DNA from: a virus
IMG/VR virus record: IMGVR_UViG_3300046499_000532
Span: 1-24,830 of that record
Reading direction: 5' to 3' (one strand)
Length of the DNA: 24,830 nt
Shown in pieces: positions 6,535-13,126 of the stretch (position 1 is its first letter; each line of letters starts with the position of its first letter). The notes beneath the pieces were generated by a model. It did no database searches and was not told the origin of the DNA. It saw only the letters and a program-made list of their open reading frames with translations. Made by a program: the position numbers and the translations under genes.

Positions 6535-8481
6535 TCAATCCTTGGCTTCGGACCAGCGCTCGCACACGGCGACGTCGGCGGTGAGGGGGACGTTGATGAG
6601 GTGCTGGATTCCCTCGCCGATCATTGCCTCCTGGAGGAGCTTGGAGCCGACGTCGACCAGGTCCTCCGGGCAGATGACGACGAGTTCGTCGTGGACGGTG
6701 AGGCTGAGCTTGATGCCGTCGTGGCCGCTCTCCTTGATGGCCTTGTGGAGCCGGACCATGGCGAGCTTGATGAGGTCGGCCGAGGAGCCCTGGATCAGTG
6801 AGTTGACGGCGCGGCGTTCGCCCTTGGACCGCAGCCACTTCAGGCCGGAGGCGATCTCCGGAAGCCGGCGCTTGCGTCCGAGGAGCGTGGTGAGGTCGTG
6901 GGTCTCGCGCTTGCGGACGGTGTTGACGACCGACCGCTTGAACTCGTAGATCTCGGGGAACTGCTCCTCGTGGATCTGCATGATGCGCTCGGCCTCGCGC
7001 ACCTTGATGCCGGCCATCGCCGCGACGGTCTCAGGGCCTGCGCCGTAGACGATCGCAAAGTTGAGACCCTTGGCGACCTGGCGCATCTCCTTGGTGACTT
7101 CGTCCCAGGAGACGCCGAACACGAGGGCTGCGGTGGCCGTGTGGGCGTCCACGCCGGCCAGGAAGCCTTCGTACAGGGCGCCGCGGCCGAGGTAGTGCGC
7201 GAGCACCCGCAGTTCGATCTGTCCCCAGTCTGCGATGAGGAGCTTGTGGCCCTTGGGCGCGACGAACAACGACCGGACCTTGGTGCCCAGTTCGGTTCCC
7301 GGCCGCGGGACGTTCTGAAGGTTCGGGGCCGAGCAGGAGAAGCGTCCGGTGCGGGCGCCGTACTGCTTGAAGATCGGGTGGATGCGCCCCTTGAAGACCC
7401 GTCGCGGCTGGTCGGCCTTGCCGAGGTAGCCGTAGACGTACGTCGAGAGGAGCTTGTCGACCTCGGCGTACTCCAGGAGGATCCGGCAGACCTCGTTCTC
7501 CGGGTACGCCTCCAGCGTCTCCGCGTCGGTGCTCCAGTCCCGGAAGCCGACCTTCTCGCCGTTGCGCTTCTTGGCCCTGCCGCCGTCGGTGAGCTTGATG
7601 GGCTTGAGGCCCTGGCCGCCCTCGGCCTTGGACAGGTAGAGGACGTCCTGACGCTGAGGCGGGGAGCCGACGTTGAAGACCTTGCCGGCCGCCCGGAACA
7701 GGCGGGTCTTGATCTCCTCCAGCTTGATGACGAGTTCGTGCTCCAGCTCCAGGAGCCGGTCCTCGTCGATGCAGGCGCCCGTGGGGTGCATGTCGAGGAG
7801 CACTTCGGTGACGCTGAGTTCGAGCGCCATGATGCGGGAGAGGTCCTGCTCGACCAGGTCGCCGCACATCGCACGCCACAGCAGCCAGGTGTACTTGGCG
7901 TCGAGGTAGGCGTACCGGGCGACCTTGGTGAACCCGTGCTTCTCGACTTCCTTGCCGACGTTCTCCGTGTCGTACTTGTGCTTGTACCGCTTCTCTACGA
8001 GCGTCTTGAGGCCGTTGAGGCGGTTCTCGTCGAGCAGCCAGGAGCCGACCAGGGTGCAGCCGTAGGGCTTGGGCGGGATCCGCCCGCCGTAGTACTTCGC
8101 GAGGCTGCCGAGGTCGAAGGTGGCGCTGTGGGCGACCTTTCGCCGGCTGGAGAAGAGCAGGGGCTCCAGCGCCTTGAAGACCTGGCTCGGGCGGAGCTGC
8201 TTGGGCGGGGCGCTCCACACCGCGGGGACGGTCTCCCGTTCCCCGGTCTGCTTGTTCTTGCGCCAGGTCGCCTTGCTGATGAGGCGGTCCCCGTTGGGGT
8301 GTCCCAGCGGGATGACGACGGCGCGACCGTAGGTGGCCAGGGCCACCCACAGGATTTCGTTGGCGACGGGGACGCCTCGGTGTGACCCGACCGTCTCGAT
8401 GTCGATGACGAACTCGTCGTACCGCGAGAAGTACGCGACAGCCTCTTCGAGGTCTGCCATCGTCAGGATGACGTCGCGCAC
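6535..8481 (-). CDS. polA: Family-A DNA polymerase (Pol I-like) with 3'-5' exonuclease domain
   Basis: This 648-aa replicative polymerase has an N-terminal proofreading domain: Asp27 and Glu29 in VIDIETVG, then AHSATFDLGSL and YAYLDAKYTWLLW. The C-terminal polymerase domain follows. Motif A is LLIADWGQIELRVLAH with catalytic Asp about 418. Motif B is RQVAKGLNFAIVYG with Arg467, Lys471, Phe475 and Tyr479. Motif C is TVHDELV with His597, Asp598 and Glu599. There is no 5'-3' exonuclease domain, as is usual for phage enzymes. I chose GTG 8479-8481 because AAGGA lies about 10 nt upstream. The frame runs back to 8541, but that would overlap the methyltransferase by 41 bases. An ATG at 8460 is an alternative without a clear ribosome site. 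Confidence 0.93.
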   Translation of the reverse strand: MRDVILTMADLEEAVAYFSRYDEFVIDIETVGSHRGVPVANEILWVALATYGRAVVIPLGHPNGDRLISKATWRKNKQTGERETVPAVWSAPPKQLRPSQVFKALEPLLFSSRRKVAHSATFDLGSLAKYYGGRIPPKPYGCTLVGSWLLDENRLNGLKTLVEKRYKHKYDTENVGKEVEKHGFTKVARYAYLDAKYTWLLWRAMCGDLVEQDLSRIMALELSVTEVLLDMHPTGACIDEDRLLELEHELVIKLEEIKTRLFRAAGKVFNVGSPPQRQDVLYLSKAEGGQGLKPIKLTDGGRAKKRNGEKVGFRDWSTDAETLEAYPENEVCRILLEYAEVDKLLSTYVYGYLGKADQPRRVFKGRIHPIFKQYGARTGRFSCSAPNLQNVPRPGTELGTKVRSLFVAPKGHKLLIADWGQIELRVLAHYLGRGALYEGFLAGVDAHTATAALVFGVSWDEVTKEMRQVAKGLNFAIVYGAGPETVAAMAGIKVREAERIMQIHEEQFPEIYEFKRSVVNTVRKRETHDLTTLLGRKRRLPEIASGLKWLRSKGERRAVNSLIQGSSADLIKLAMVRLHKAIKESGHDGIKLSLTVHDELVVICPEDLVDVGSKLLQEAMIGEGIQHLINVPLTADVAVCERWSEAKD

Positions 8482-8500
8482 GTCTCGTGGTCCTTCCGTA

Positions 8501-9586
8501 TCAAGCTGCGAGTTGGAGTCGTTCGGCGAGCAACAGTTCAAGGAGGATCAGGCGGTAGGCCGCGTATGCCTGGTGGGGGACGACCCCGTTGCCGATCTTG
8601 TGGAGCTGCTGCGAGCGGCTGAGGCCGGGGATGCTGGTGACGCGTCCGGGGATGCCCATCAGCCACTCGGCGAAGACCGCGGTCAGGCGGCGTCCGCCTC
8701 TGGGCCCAATTTCGGTCGGGTACGGCGCCGGAACTCCGGTGATGGCTTCCCATCGGTGGATTGCCGGCGCGTACTCGCCCCACCACTCGGTAGGTGAGTG
8801 ACGAGGGTCCGCAGGTTCATCGACCCAGTCGAGCCGGGGGCGTGTCCCGCGCCGCCCTTGCCGTCGGACGCCGTGGGCGTCGGCAAGAGATGCACTACGG
8901 CCGCCGGCAAGTGCGTGTAGTTGCCGCTGCTGTCCCGCTGGTTCGGTGCACCCTTCGGACCGTCGCTGGCCCTCGGTGTCGGCAGGACCCGCATCGGAAG
9001 AGGTTCCGCCGGAAGGAGAAGAGCTACCTCGCTCAGAGGTCGGCTCATCTTCCCGTGCCGGTTGCCCGTGCCGGCTTTCCAGTCCCGTGCCAGGGGCGTC
9101 GGCAGAAGGGAAGGCGACGCAGAACCATCGGTCCCGGTGGTGTGCAGTTCCAACTTCGGAAGCTCGAAAGCACATCCATCGCGCGTCGTACCCGATCGCG
9201 GCCAGGTCCCCGAGTACTCGGTCGAGTCCACGTCGGGCGATGGCGGACACGTTCTCCAGGAAGAGGAGTCGCGGTCGAAGCACGCGAACGGCTTCGGCGA
9301 CGTTTCGCCAGACGCCCGACTTCTCGCCATCGATGCCCTTCCTGTGTCCTGCGTTGGAGATGTCCTGGCACGGGAAGCCCGCGCAGATGATGTCGACCTG
9401 GCCGATGAGTTCGGCCCAGTCGATGGAGGTGATGTCCCCGAGGTTGGGGATGTCGGGGTGGTGGTGCGCAAGGATCTGGGCGGCGTAGCGGTCGATCTCT
9501 GCCAGGTAGGCGACGCGCTCGCCAGTGAGTTCCTCAACCGCGATTTCTAGGCCGCCGAATCCCGCGCACAGGCCGAGGATCGGCAT
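8501..9586 (-). CDS. DNA cytosine-C5 methyltransferase
   Basis: The 361-aa enzyme transfers methyl from SAM to cytosine in DNA. It shows motif I (LCAGFGGLEIAVEEL, 6-20), motif IV with catalytic Cys73 (GFPCQDISNAG), motif VI (ENV, 111-113), motif VIII (HHRDRWF, 149-155), and motifs IX-X at the end (GGRRLTAVFAEWLMGIP; LHKIGNGVVP, 329-337). The start is ATG 9586, with AAGGA about 6 nt upstream. No restriction partner is nearby, so it is probably an orphan enzyme that protects phage DNA from host restriction; this is inference. The middle part (about residues 161-266, where target recognition normally lies) is low in complexity in this frame. The overlapping minus-strand frame, one base downstream, carries repeated LLPTP-x-ASD signatures at 8782-9120 (see findings). 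Confidence 0.9.
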   Translation of the reverse strand: MPILGLCAGFGGLEIAVEELTGERVAYLAEIDRYAAQILAHHHPDIPNLGDITSIDWAELIGQVDIICAGFPCQDISNAGHRKGIDGEKSGVWRNVAEAVRVLRPRLLFLENVSAIARRGLDRVLGDLAAIGYDARWMCFRASEVGTAHHRDRWFCVAFPSADAPGTGLESRHGQPAREDEPTSERGSSSPSGGTSSDAGPADTEGQRRSEGCTEPAGQQRQLHALAGGRSASLADAHGVRRQGRRGTRPRLDWVDEPADPRHSPTEWWGEYAPAIHRWEAITGVPAPYPTEIGPRGGRRLTAVFAEWLMGIPGRVTSIPGLSRSQQLHKIGNGVVPHQAYAAYRLILLELLLAERLQLAA

Positions 9587-9608
9587 GCGTGTTCCTTCGC
9601 TGCGGGGT

Positions 9609-9651
9609 GGCCGCTCCCCACCCGGAGGAGGGAGACAGGTGGGGAGCGGCC
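9609..9651 (-). terminator. Strong hairpin between SSB and methyltransferase genes
   Basis: A perfect 14-bp stem, GGCCGCTCCCCACC at 9609-9622 with its complement at 9638-9651, encloses a 15-nt purine-rich loop. It lies 11 bp after the SSB stop and about 22 bp before the methyltransferase start. No T-tract follows on the minus strand, so it may be a partial terminator or a transcript-stabilising hairpin that lowers expression of the downstream genes. Confidence 0.65.
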
Positions 9652-9662
9652 GGTCAGGTGGT

Positions 9663-10514
9663 CTAGTCGTCGTCCTCGTCGTCGTCCACGCCGTTGAGGA
9701 CCTTCTGCACGGCCGCCTCCAGCTCGGCGCGGGTGCAGTGGCGCTCCCAGGCTTCCGAGTAGCAGGACTTGGACAGACGCTCGTGGTCGGCGTCGCTCAG
9801 CTCGTCGGCGTCCCAGTCGGAGTCGACGTCGCGGGCCTTGACGGCTTCGACGTGGTACTCGGTCTTGGTGCCCTTGCCCGTCTTGTGGACGGCGATGTAG
9901 AGCTGCGGCGCGGTGAGGTCGCCGACGTGGTCCCGCCCGACCTTCTTGGGGTCCTTGGCGATGGCCTGGAGGGTGCGGGCGGCACGGATGCCGACCTCCC
10001 AGACCTTGTGGATCCACTTCTTGTCGTCCTCGTCCCAGACGCCGACGTTGAAGGTGGCGACCTTGCGGCCGTAGTGGTCGAGGTCGTCGCAGAGCGGGCA
10101 GTCGTCCTTCGGCGCGAGCCCTCGGAAGGAGCGCTTGCCGGAGGTGATCTCCCGGACGTAGTGGTACTCGTAGGAGTCGAACGGCTCGGGCTCCAGCAGG
10201 CGGATGAGCTGGGGATCCTTGGTGATCTCCAGGCGCATCTCGTTCTTGGCCTCGAAGTCCTGGCCGCTGCCTGCGATCTCGTCGAAGGCGCCCCAGCCGG
10301 CTGCGGCTCCCTGCTTGCGGGCGGAGTTGCCGCGCTCCCTGCCCTTGCTCGGGGTGGCGTCGTCCTCGTCGAACACGTCGCGGCCCTGAGCCTTTCGACC
10401 GCGTCGTGTCTGGGGGGCGTCGTCCTCGTCGAGCGAGCTTCGCCGGCTGCGGCCGGCTCGGCGGGTGGTGGGTGCGTCTTCCTCGAAGATGTCGTCGAGT
10501 TCGGCTCGGGCCAT
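9663..10514 (-). CDS. ssb: Probable single-stranded DNA-binding protein
   Basis: This 283-aa protein has an acidic/basic low-complexity N-terminus (about 1-70, with repeated DEDDA-type blocks). A globular core follows (about 75-260), including the YEYHYVREI segment and a Cys pair, CPLC (139-142). It ends in a very acidic tail, DDDEDDD. The acidic C-terminus and position in the replication block match phage SSB proteins, which use the tail to recruit partners. I do not see an unmistakable OB-fold signature, so the call rests on overall pattern and context. The start is ATG 10512-10514, with GAGG about 7 nt upstream and 1 bp after the previous stop. Confidence 0.6.
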   Translation of the reverse strand: MARAELDDIFEEDAPTTRRAGRSRRSSLDEDDAPQTRRGRKAQGRDVFDEDDATPSKGRERGNSARKQGAAAGWGAFDEIAGSGQDFEAKNEMRLEITKDPQLIRLLEPEPFDSYEYHYVREITSGKRSFRGLAPKDDCPLCDDLDHYGRKVATFNVGVWDEDDKKWIHKVWEVGIRAARTLQAIAKDPKKVGRDHVGDLTAPQLYIAVHKTGKGTKTEYHVEAVKARDVDSDWDADELSDADHERLSKSCYSEAWERHCTRAELEAAVQKVLNGVDDDEDDD

Positions 10515-10515
10515 A

Positions 10516-10740
10516 TCAGTCCTCGTCGTCGGTGATGGCGGGGTGGACGTGCGCGAAGGAGTTGTCCTCGGTGGTGAGTTCGGCCGCCATCCGCCGCTCG
10601 CGCTCCAGCAGTTCGTCGATGGCGTCGTCCAGGACGCGCGGGTCCGTCGACTTGACCCGAGCGGTCACCTCGATGTGCTCGTAGGAGCCGAGGTTGAAGC
10701 GCTCGGTGACGGTCTTCTCGTACTCCACGACCGGCTTCAC
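10516..10740 (-). CDS. Small acidic protein, function unknown
   Basis: This 74-aa protein starts at GTG 10738-10740, overlapping the MerR-like gene stop by 4 bp (GTGA). The N-terminal half looks like beta strands (VVEYEKTVTERFNLGSYEHIEVTARV) and the C-terminal half is a charged helix (VLDDAIDELLERERRMAAEL) with an acidic end. Translational coupling to the MerR-like gene and the SSB gene suggests a replication-linked role. No family is recognised. Confidence 0.7.
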   Translation of the reverse strand: MKPVVEYEKTVTERFNLGSYEHIEVTARVKSTDPRVLDDAIDELLERERRMAAELTTEDNSFAHVHPAITDDED

Positions 10741-11225
10741 GCCGCCGCCTCCTTCTGCCTGAGCTGCTCGAACGCTTCCGTGACACGCGCGGTGAACCGG
10801 GTGTCCGTGATGCGGATGCCTCGGGGATCGCCGTCGAACAGCCCTTCCTCTTCCGCGATGCGGACCATGACGTTGATCTGGTCGCGGGTGTAGAGGCGGC
10901 GGTTGCCGTTGGCGGTCTTGCCGCTGATGACGTAGGTGGCCTTCGGGATGACCCCGCCGGCCTCCCACTTGCGGATCGTCACGGCGTCACGCCGCAGCGC
11001 CTTGGCGAGGTCGCCGATGCCGAAGAACTCGCGGTAGCCGCCGGCGAAAGGCTTGACCTGCGGCTTGGCGTCCCAGCGGTCCGGGTCGAGTTGCGCGACC
11101 GTGTCCGAGCGGAGGTCGGCTTGTGTGCGCACGGGCAGGCGCGAGATGCGTCGGGTGGAGCCGGGGTAGAACTGTGTCGGCGGCTGGTCGGCGATGCTGG
11201 CGAACTCGCTGTCCCAGTCCCTCAT
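10737..11225 (-). CDS. MerR-like helix-turn-helix DNA-binding protein
   Basis: This 162-aa protein has a MerR-type winged-helix domain in its middle (about residues 66-125): FFGIGDLAKALRRDAVTIRKWEAGGVIPK, then a wing loop and GNRRLYTRDQINVMVRIAEEEGL. The RRLYTRDQ segment is the typical MerR wing-2 signature. The N-terminal 60 residues and the C-terminus are unlike classical MerR sensors, and no metal-binding cysteines are seen. It could be a transcription regulator or an excisionase-like DNA-bending protein. The start is ATG 11223-11225, overlapping the previous stop (ATGA). It is the second gene of the unit headed by repeat array B, so it is one candidate binder of the 12-bp repeats. Confidence 0.75.
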   Translation of the reverse strand: MRDWDSEFASIADQPPTQFYPGSTRRISRLPVRTQADLRSDTVAQLDPDRWDAKPQVKPFAGGYREFFGIGDLAKALRRDAVTIRKWEAGGVIPKATYVISGKTANGNRRLYTRDQINVMVRIAEEEGLFDGDPRGIRITDTRFTARVTEAFEQLRQKEAAA

Positions 11226-11719
11226 GCGTCCACCCGCTTGAACCGAAAGCCTTCCTTCTCCGGGAAGATCCGCTCCATGTGCTCGTCCGTCAGGAGGCCC
11301 TCCTGGTACAGGACGTACGCCTCCTGGGGGTCGAACTGGCGGACCATCGGGAAGAGTCGCTCGTAGACGACGGGGTCGGTGCCGCTGTTGACGGCCGCGG
11401 TGTCGACGTCACGGGCGATGCCTTCGGCTTCGTCCTCGTCCAGCCCCTGGGTGGTGTACCGCTCCAGCTTCATGCCCTTGAAGGGCTTGTCCCCGACGCG
11501 CAGCGGGCGGGGCAGCTCGATGATGTAGCTGCCCTTCTCGTCCTGGATGCCGACCTCTCGCAGGTCGGCGGTCATGTCGTCGCGGAGCTTGTTCAGCAGC
11601 GACGTCTGGGTGTCGACGCGGTGCTTGATCACGGCCCACTGGGCAGCCTTGCGTTCGAATCCGGATTCCGGCGTGTTCGCGTTCAGAGCCGACTCTGCCG
11701 GGGCGTCAGAGAAATCCAC
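11222..11719 (-). CDS. Phage protein of unknown function
   Basis: This 165-aa protein starts at GTG 11717-11719, with GAGGAG about 6 nt upstream. Visible parts are a Lys/Arg-rich helix (AAQWAVIKHRVDTQTSLLNKL), a strand-rich middle (GSYIIELPRPLRVGDKPFKGMKLERY), and a C-terminal helical region (FDPQEAYVLYQEGLLTDEHM). No catalytic motif is recognised. It is the first gene of the unit that also encodes the MerR-like protein, SSB, methyltransferase, polymerase and RNR. Confidence 0.7.
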   Translation of the reverse strand: MDFSDAPAESALNANTPESGFERKAAQWAVIKHRVDTQTSLLNKLRDDMTADLREVGIQDEKGSYIIELPRPLRVGDKPFKGMKLERYTTQGLDEDEAEGIARDVDTAAVNSGTDPVVYERLFPMVRQFDPQEAYVLYQEGLLTDEHMERIFPEKEGFRFKRVDA

Positions 11720-11749
11720 GCCGTCTCCTCAAGTACGTGTAGGGACAAC

Positions 11750-11815
11750 GTCGCCAGGGCGGCTGACTGCGCGGTAACAACAGACCACCGCAGATCGAGG
11801 GCGCGCCCTGGCGAC
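11750..11815 (-). promoter_or_regulatory. Long-loop inverted repeat in the leader of the SSB/polymerase unit
   Basis: A perfect 12-bp inverted repeat has GTCGCCAGGGCG at 11750-11761 and its complement at 11804-11815, separated by 42 nt. It lies between repeat array B and the first gene of the unit. It could form a leader-RNA hairpin or be a paired protein-binding site. No known riboswitch is recognised. Confidence 0.55.
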
Positions 11816-11833
11816 TGATCACAGACTAACACT

Positions 11834-11870
11834 CTTGAGGAACAAGTTGAAGAACAAGTTGTGCATCAAG
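11834..11870 (+). repeat. 12-bp repeat array B
   Basis: On the plus strand three units run in tandem: TTGAGGAACAAG, TTGAAGAACAAG and TTGTGCATCAAG, with a degenerate fourth starting TTA. The array lies between the terminator at 11888-11916 and the start of the leftward unit beginning at 11719, about 115 bp from that start codon. The length (37 bp) equals array A. Confidence 0.85.
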
Positions 11871-11887
11871 TTACTGGACAGCAGGAA

Positions 11888-11916
11888 GCCCCGGTGGCTC
11901 GTGCGTCCACCGGGGC
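11888..11916 (-). terminator. Hairpin terminator of the DUF2637-like gene
   Basis: A perfect 10-bp stem (GCCCCGGTGG at 11888-11897 paired with 11907-11916) with a 9-nt loop lies 10 bp downstream of the stop at 11927. Only a short T-poor tail (TTCCTG) follows on the minus strand. It closes the long helicase/primase unit just before array B. Confidence 0.75.
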
Positions 11917-11926
11917 CCCTGGGATG

Positions 11927-12793
11927 TCAGGCGGTCAGCGCCTCCTCCATCTCGCCGATCCGCTCATCCACGCTGTCCTTGTCGGTCTTGGCGGCCTTCC
12001 ATTCACCCTCGATCACCGGGAACTCGTCCCGCATGATCTGCCGGCACCGGACCACCGTCGGAGCCTCGTCCTCGCCCATCTCGGCGATCAGCGCCTTGTG
12101 CCACGCCGCGGCAGGGTGGTCGTCGTACGTCTTGCCGGCAGCCAGCCACTGCTTGATGAACTCGCGCGCCGTGGGCCGCAGCTTGGACTCCCGTCGGCCG
12201 CCCCTCTTGCGCACCCCCGCCTCGAAGTCCTTGGCCATGAACTCCGCGAGCAGCTCCTCCACGGTGCGCTCCAGGTCGTCCACGCGGCCGTCGTCCTCAG
12301 CCGGCTGCGGAGCGGTCTGGTTCTCGACGTACTCGGTTCGGGCGAAGTGGACCTGCCGCATGAGCCAGGGCCCGATCTCGCCCCAGATCAGCAGGAGCGT
12401 GGGCATCACGGCGTCGAAGAGGCCCTCGCCGTAGGCGCGGCGCATGAAGGCGTCGGCGCAGTTGAGGCCATAGGTCATGACACCCATGAGGCCGAGCCAG
12501 ATCCGCGGCCGGCGGAGTTCGGCGTCGCTCCAGCCGCGCAGTCCGAGGTACTGCTGGCCGACCATGAGGCCGAGGTAGGAGAGGCTGACGGCCGGGGCGA
12601 CGAGGGCCTGGACGTGCTCGGGGACACCGAGCCGGGCCGCGAGCGCCCACACGTTGCCGAAGTCGAAGAGGAACGCCAGGAGGATGGCCGACACGGTCAT
12701 CGTCATGACGAAGTAGACCGTGAAGCGCTCGCCAGGGACTCTGGCCTGCTTCTTGGCCTCGGGCTTCGGCCTGCGGCGGATAGGGTTCTTCAT
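11927..12793 (-). CDS. DUF2637-like membrane protein
   Basis: This 288-aa protein has a basic N-terminus (KNPIRRRPKPEAKKQARV) followed by four probable membrane spans within residues 24-145 (FTVYFVMTMTVSAILLAFLF; VQALVAPAVSLSYLGLMVG; IWLGLMGVMTYGLNCADAF; VMPTLLLIWGEIGPWLM). A cytoplasmic region with a charged coiled segment follows (VDDLERTVEELLAEFMAKDF), then a C-terminal globular domain. The spans resemble DUF2637, found on Streptomyces plasmids next to transfer/spread genes. The C-terminal part (TAREFIKQWLAAGKTYDDHP...) looks like a small DNA-binding domain, but I cannot name it. The start is ATG 12791-12793, with AGGAG 11 nt upstream. Its role in a phage is unknown. Confidence 0.65.
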   Translation of the reverse strand: MKNPIRRRPKPEAKKQARVPGERFTVYFVMTMTVSAILLAFLFDFGNVWALAARLGVPEHVQALVAPAVSLSYLGLMVGQQYLGLRGWSDAELRRPRIWLGLMGVMTYGLNCADAFMRRAYGEGLFDAVMPTLLLIWGEIGPWLMRQVHFARTEYVENQTAPQPAEDDGRVDDLERTVEELLAEFMAKDFEAGVRKRGGRRESKLRPTAREFIKQWLAAGKTYDDHPAAAWHKALIAEMGEDEAPTVVRCRQIMRDEFPVIEGEWKAAKTDKDSVDERIGEMEEALTA

Positions 12794-12887
12794 GGGAGTT
12801 ACGGCTCCTGTCTCCGACGGCTCTGGGTGCGCGCCCAGGGCCGTCTTTTCGTGTGCGAGTACGTGTCGTCTGGAGCTGAGTGACTAT

Positions 12888-12928
12888 CAGACCTTCCAGA
12901 CCTTACAGAACTGCCAGGCCGGTACGCT
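12888..12928 (+). promoter_or_regulatory. 9-bp repeats and leaderless-type promoter of the antitoxin-like gene
   Basis: Four 9-bp units follow each other at 12888-12923: CAGACCTTC, CAGACCTTA, CAGAACTGC and CAGGCCGGT, the last two degenerate. The final unit runs into TACGCT (12923-12928), a TANNNT -10 element ending 6 nt before the ATG at 12935, the spacing typical of leaderless actinobacterial transcripts. No Shine-Dalgarno sequence precedes that ATG. The repeats could be the operator for self-repression, as is common for Phd/YefM antitoxins; this is inferred. Confidence 0.5.
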
Positions 12929-12934
12929 ACCGAC

Positions 12935-13126
12935 ATGGGGAAGATCGAGACCGTTGGCGTGCAGCAGGCGCGCGACAACCTGCGGGACCACATCGACGCT
13001 GCGGTGAAGGACGACCAGATCACGGTCATCACCCGGCACGGCAAAGAGGTGGCCGCCCTGGTCCCGTCCGACTGGTACCAACGGGCTCGGGCTGCTCTGG
13101 AAGCTCAGGCCGCCGGCGAGAACTGA
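12935..13126 (+). CDS. Orphan Phd/YefM-type antitoxin-like protein
   Basis: This 63-aa protein matches the Phd/YefM antitoxin fold: VGVQQARDNLRDHIDAAVKDDQ, then ITVITRHGKEVAALVPSDWYQRARAAL. The N-terminal half is the DNA-binding dimer, with the TRHGK-x-VAALVP strand pair typical of the family. No RelE/Doc/PIN-like toxin gene lies beside it on either strand. It is the only plus-strand gene within the leftward replication region, and its 3' end overlaps the SNF2 helicase gene tail-to-tail by 22 bp. Possible roles are a phage-borne neutraliser of a host toxin-based defence, a small repressor, or a remnant of a toxin-antitoxin pair. Confidence 0.8.
   Translation: MGKIETVGVQQARDNLRDHIDAAVKDDQITVITRHGKEVAALVPSDWYQRARAALEAQAAGEN

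Noticed and set aside
8683-9537. Separate 284-aa minus-strand gene inside the methyltransferase gene
   Set aside because: Its first 135 residues are Ser/Thr/Arg/Pro low complexity and it has no ribosome site. Only its middle part looks protein-like, so I report it as a frame question within the methyltransferase rather than a gene.
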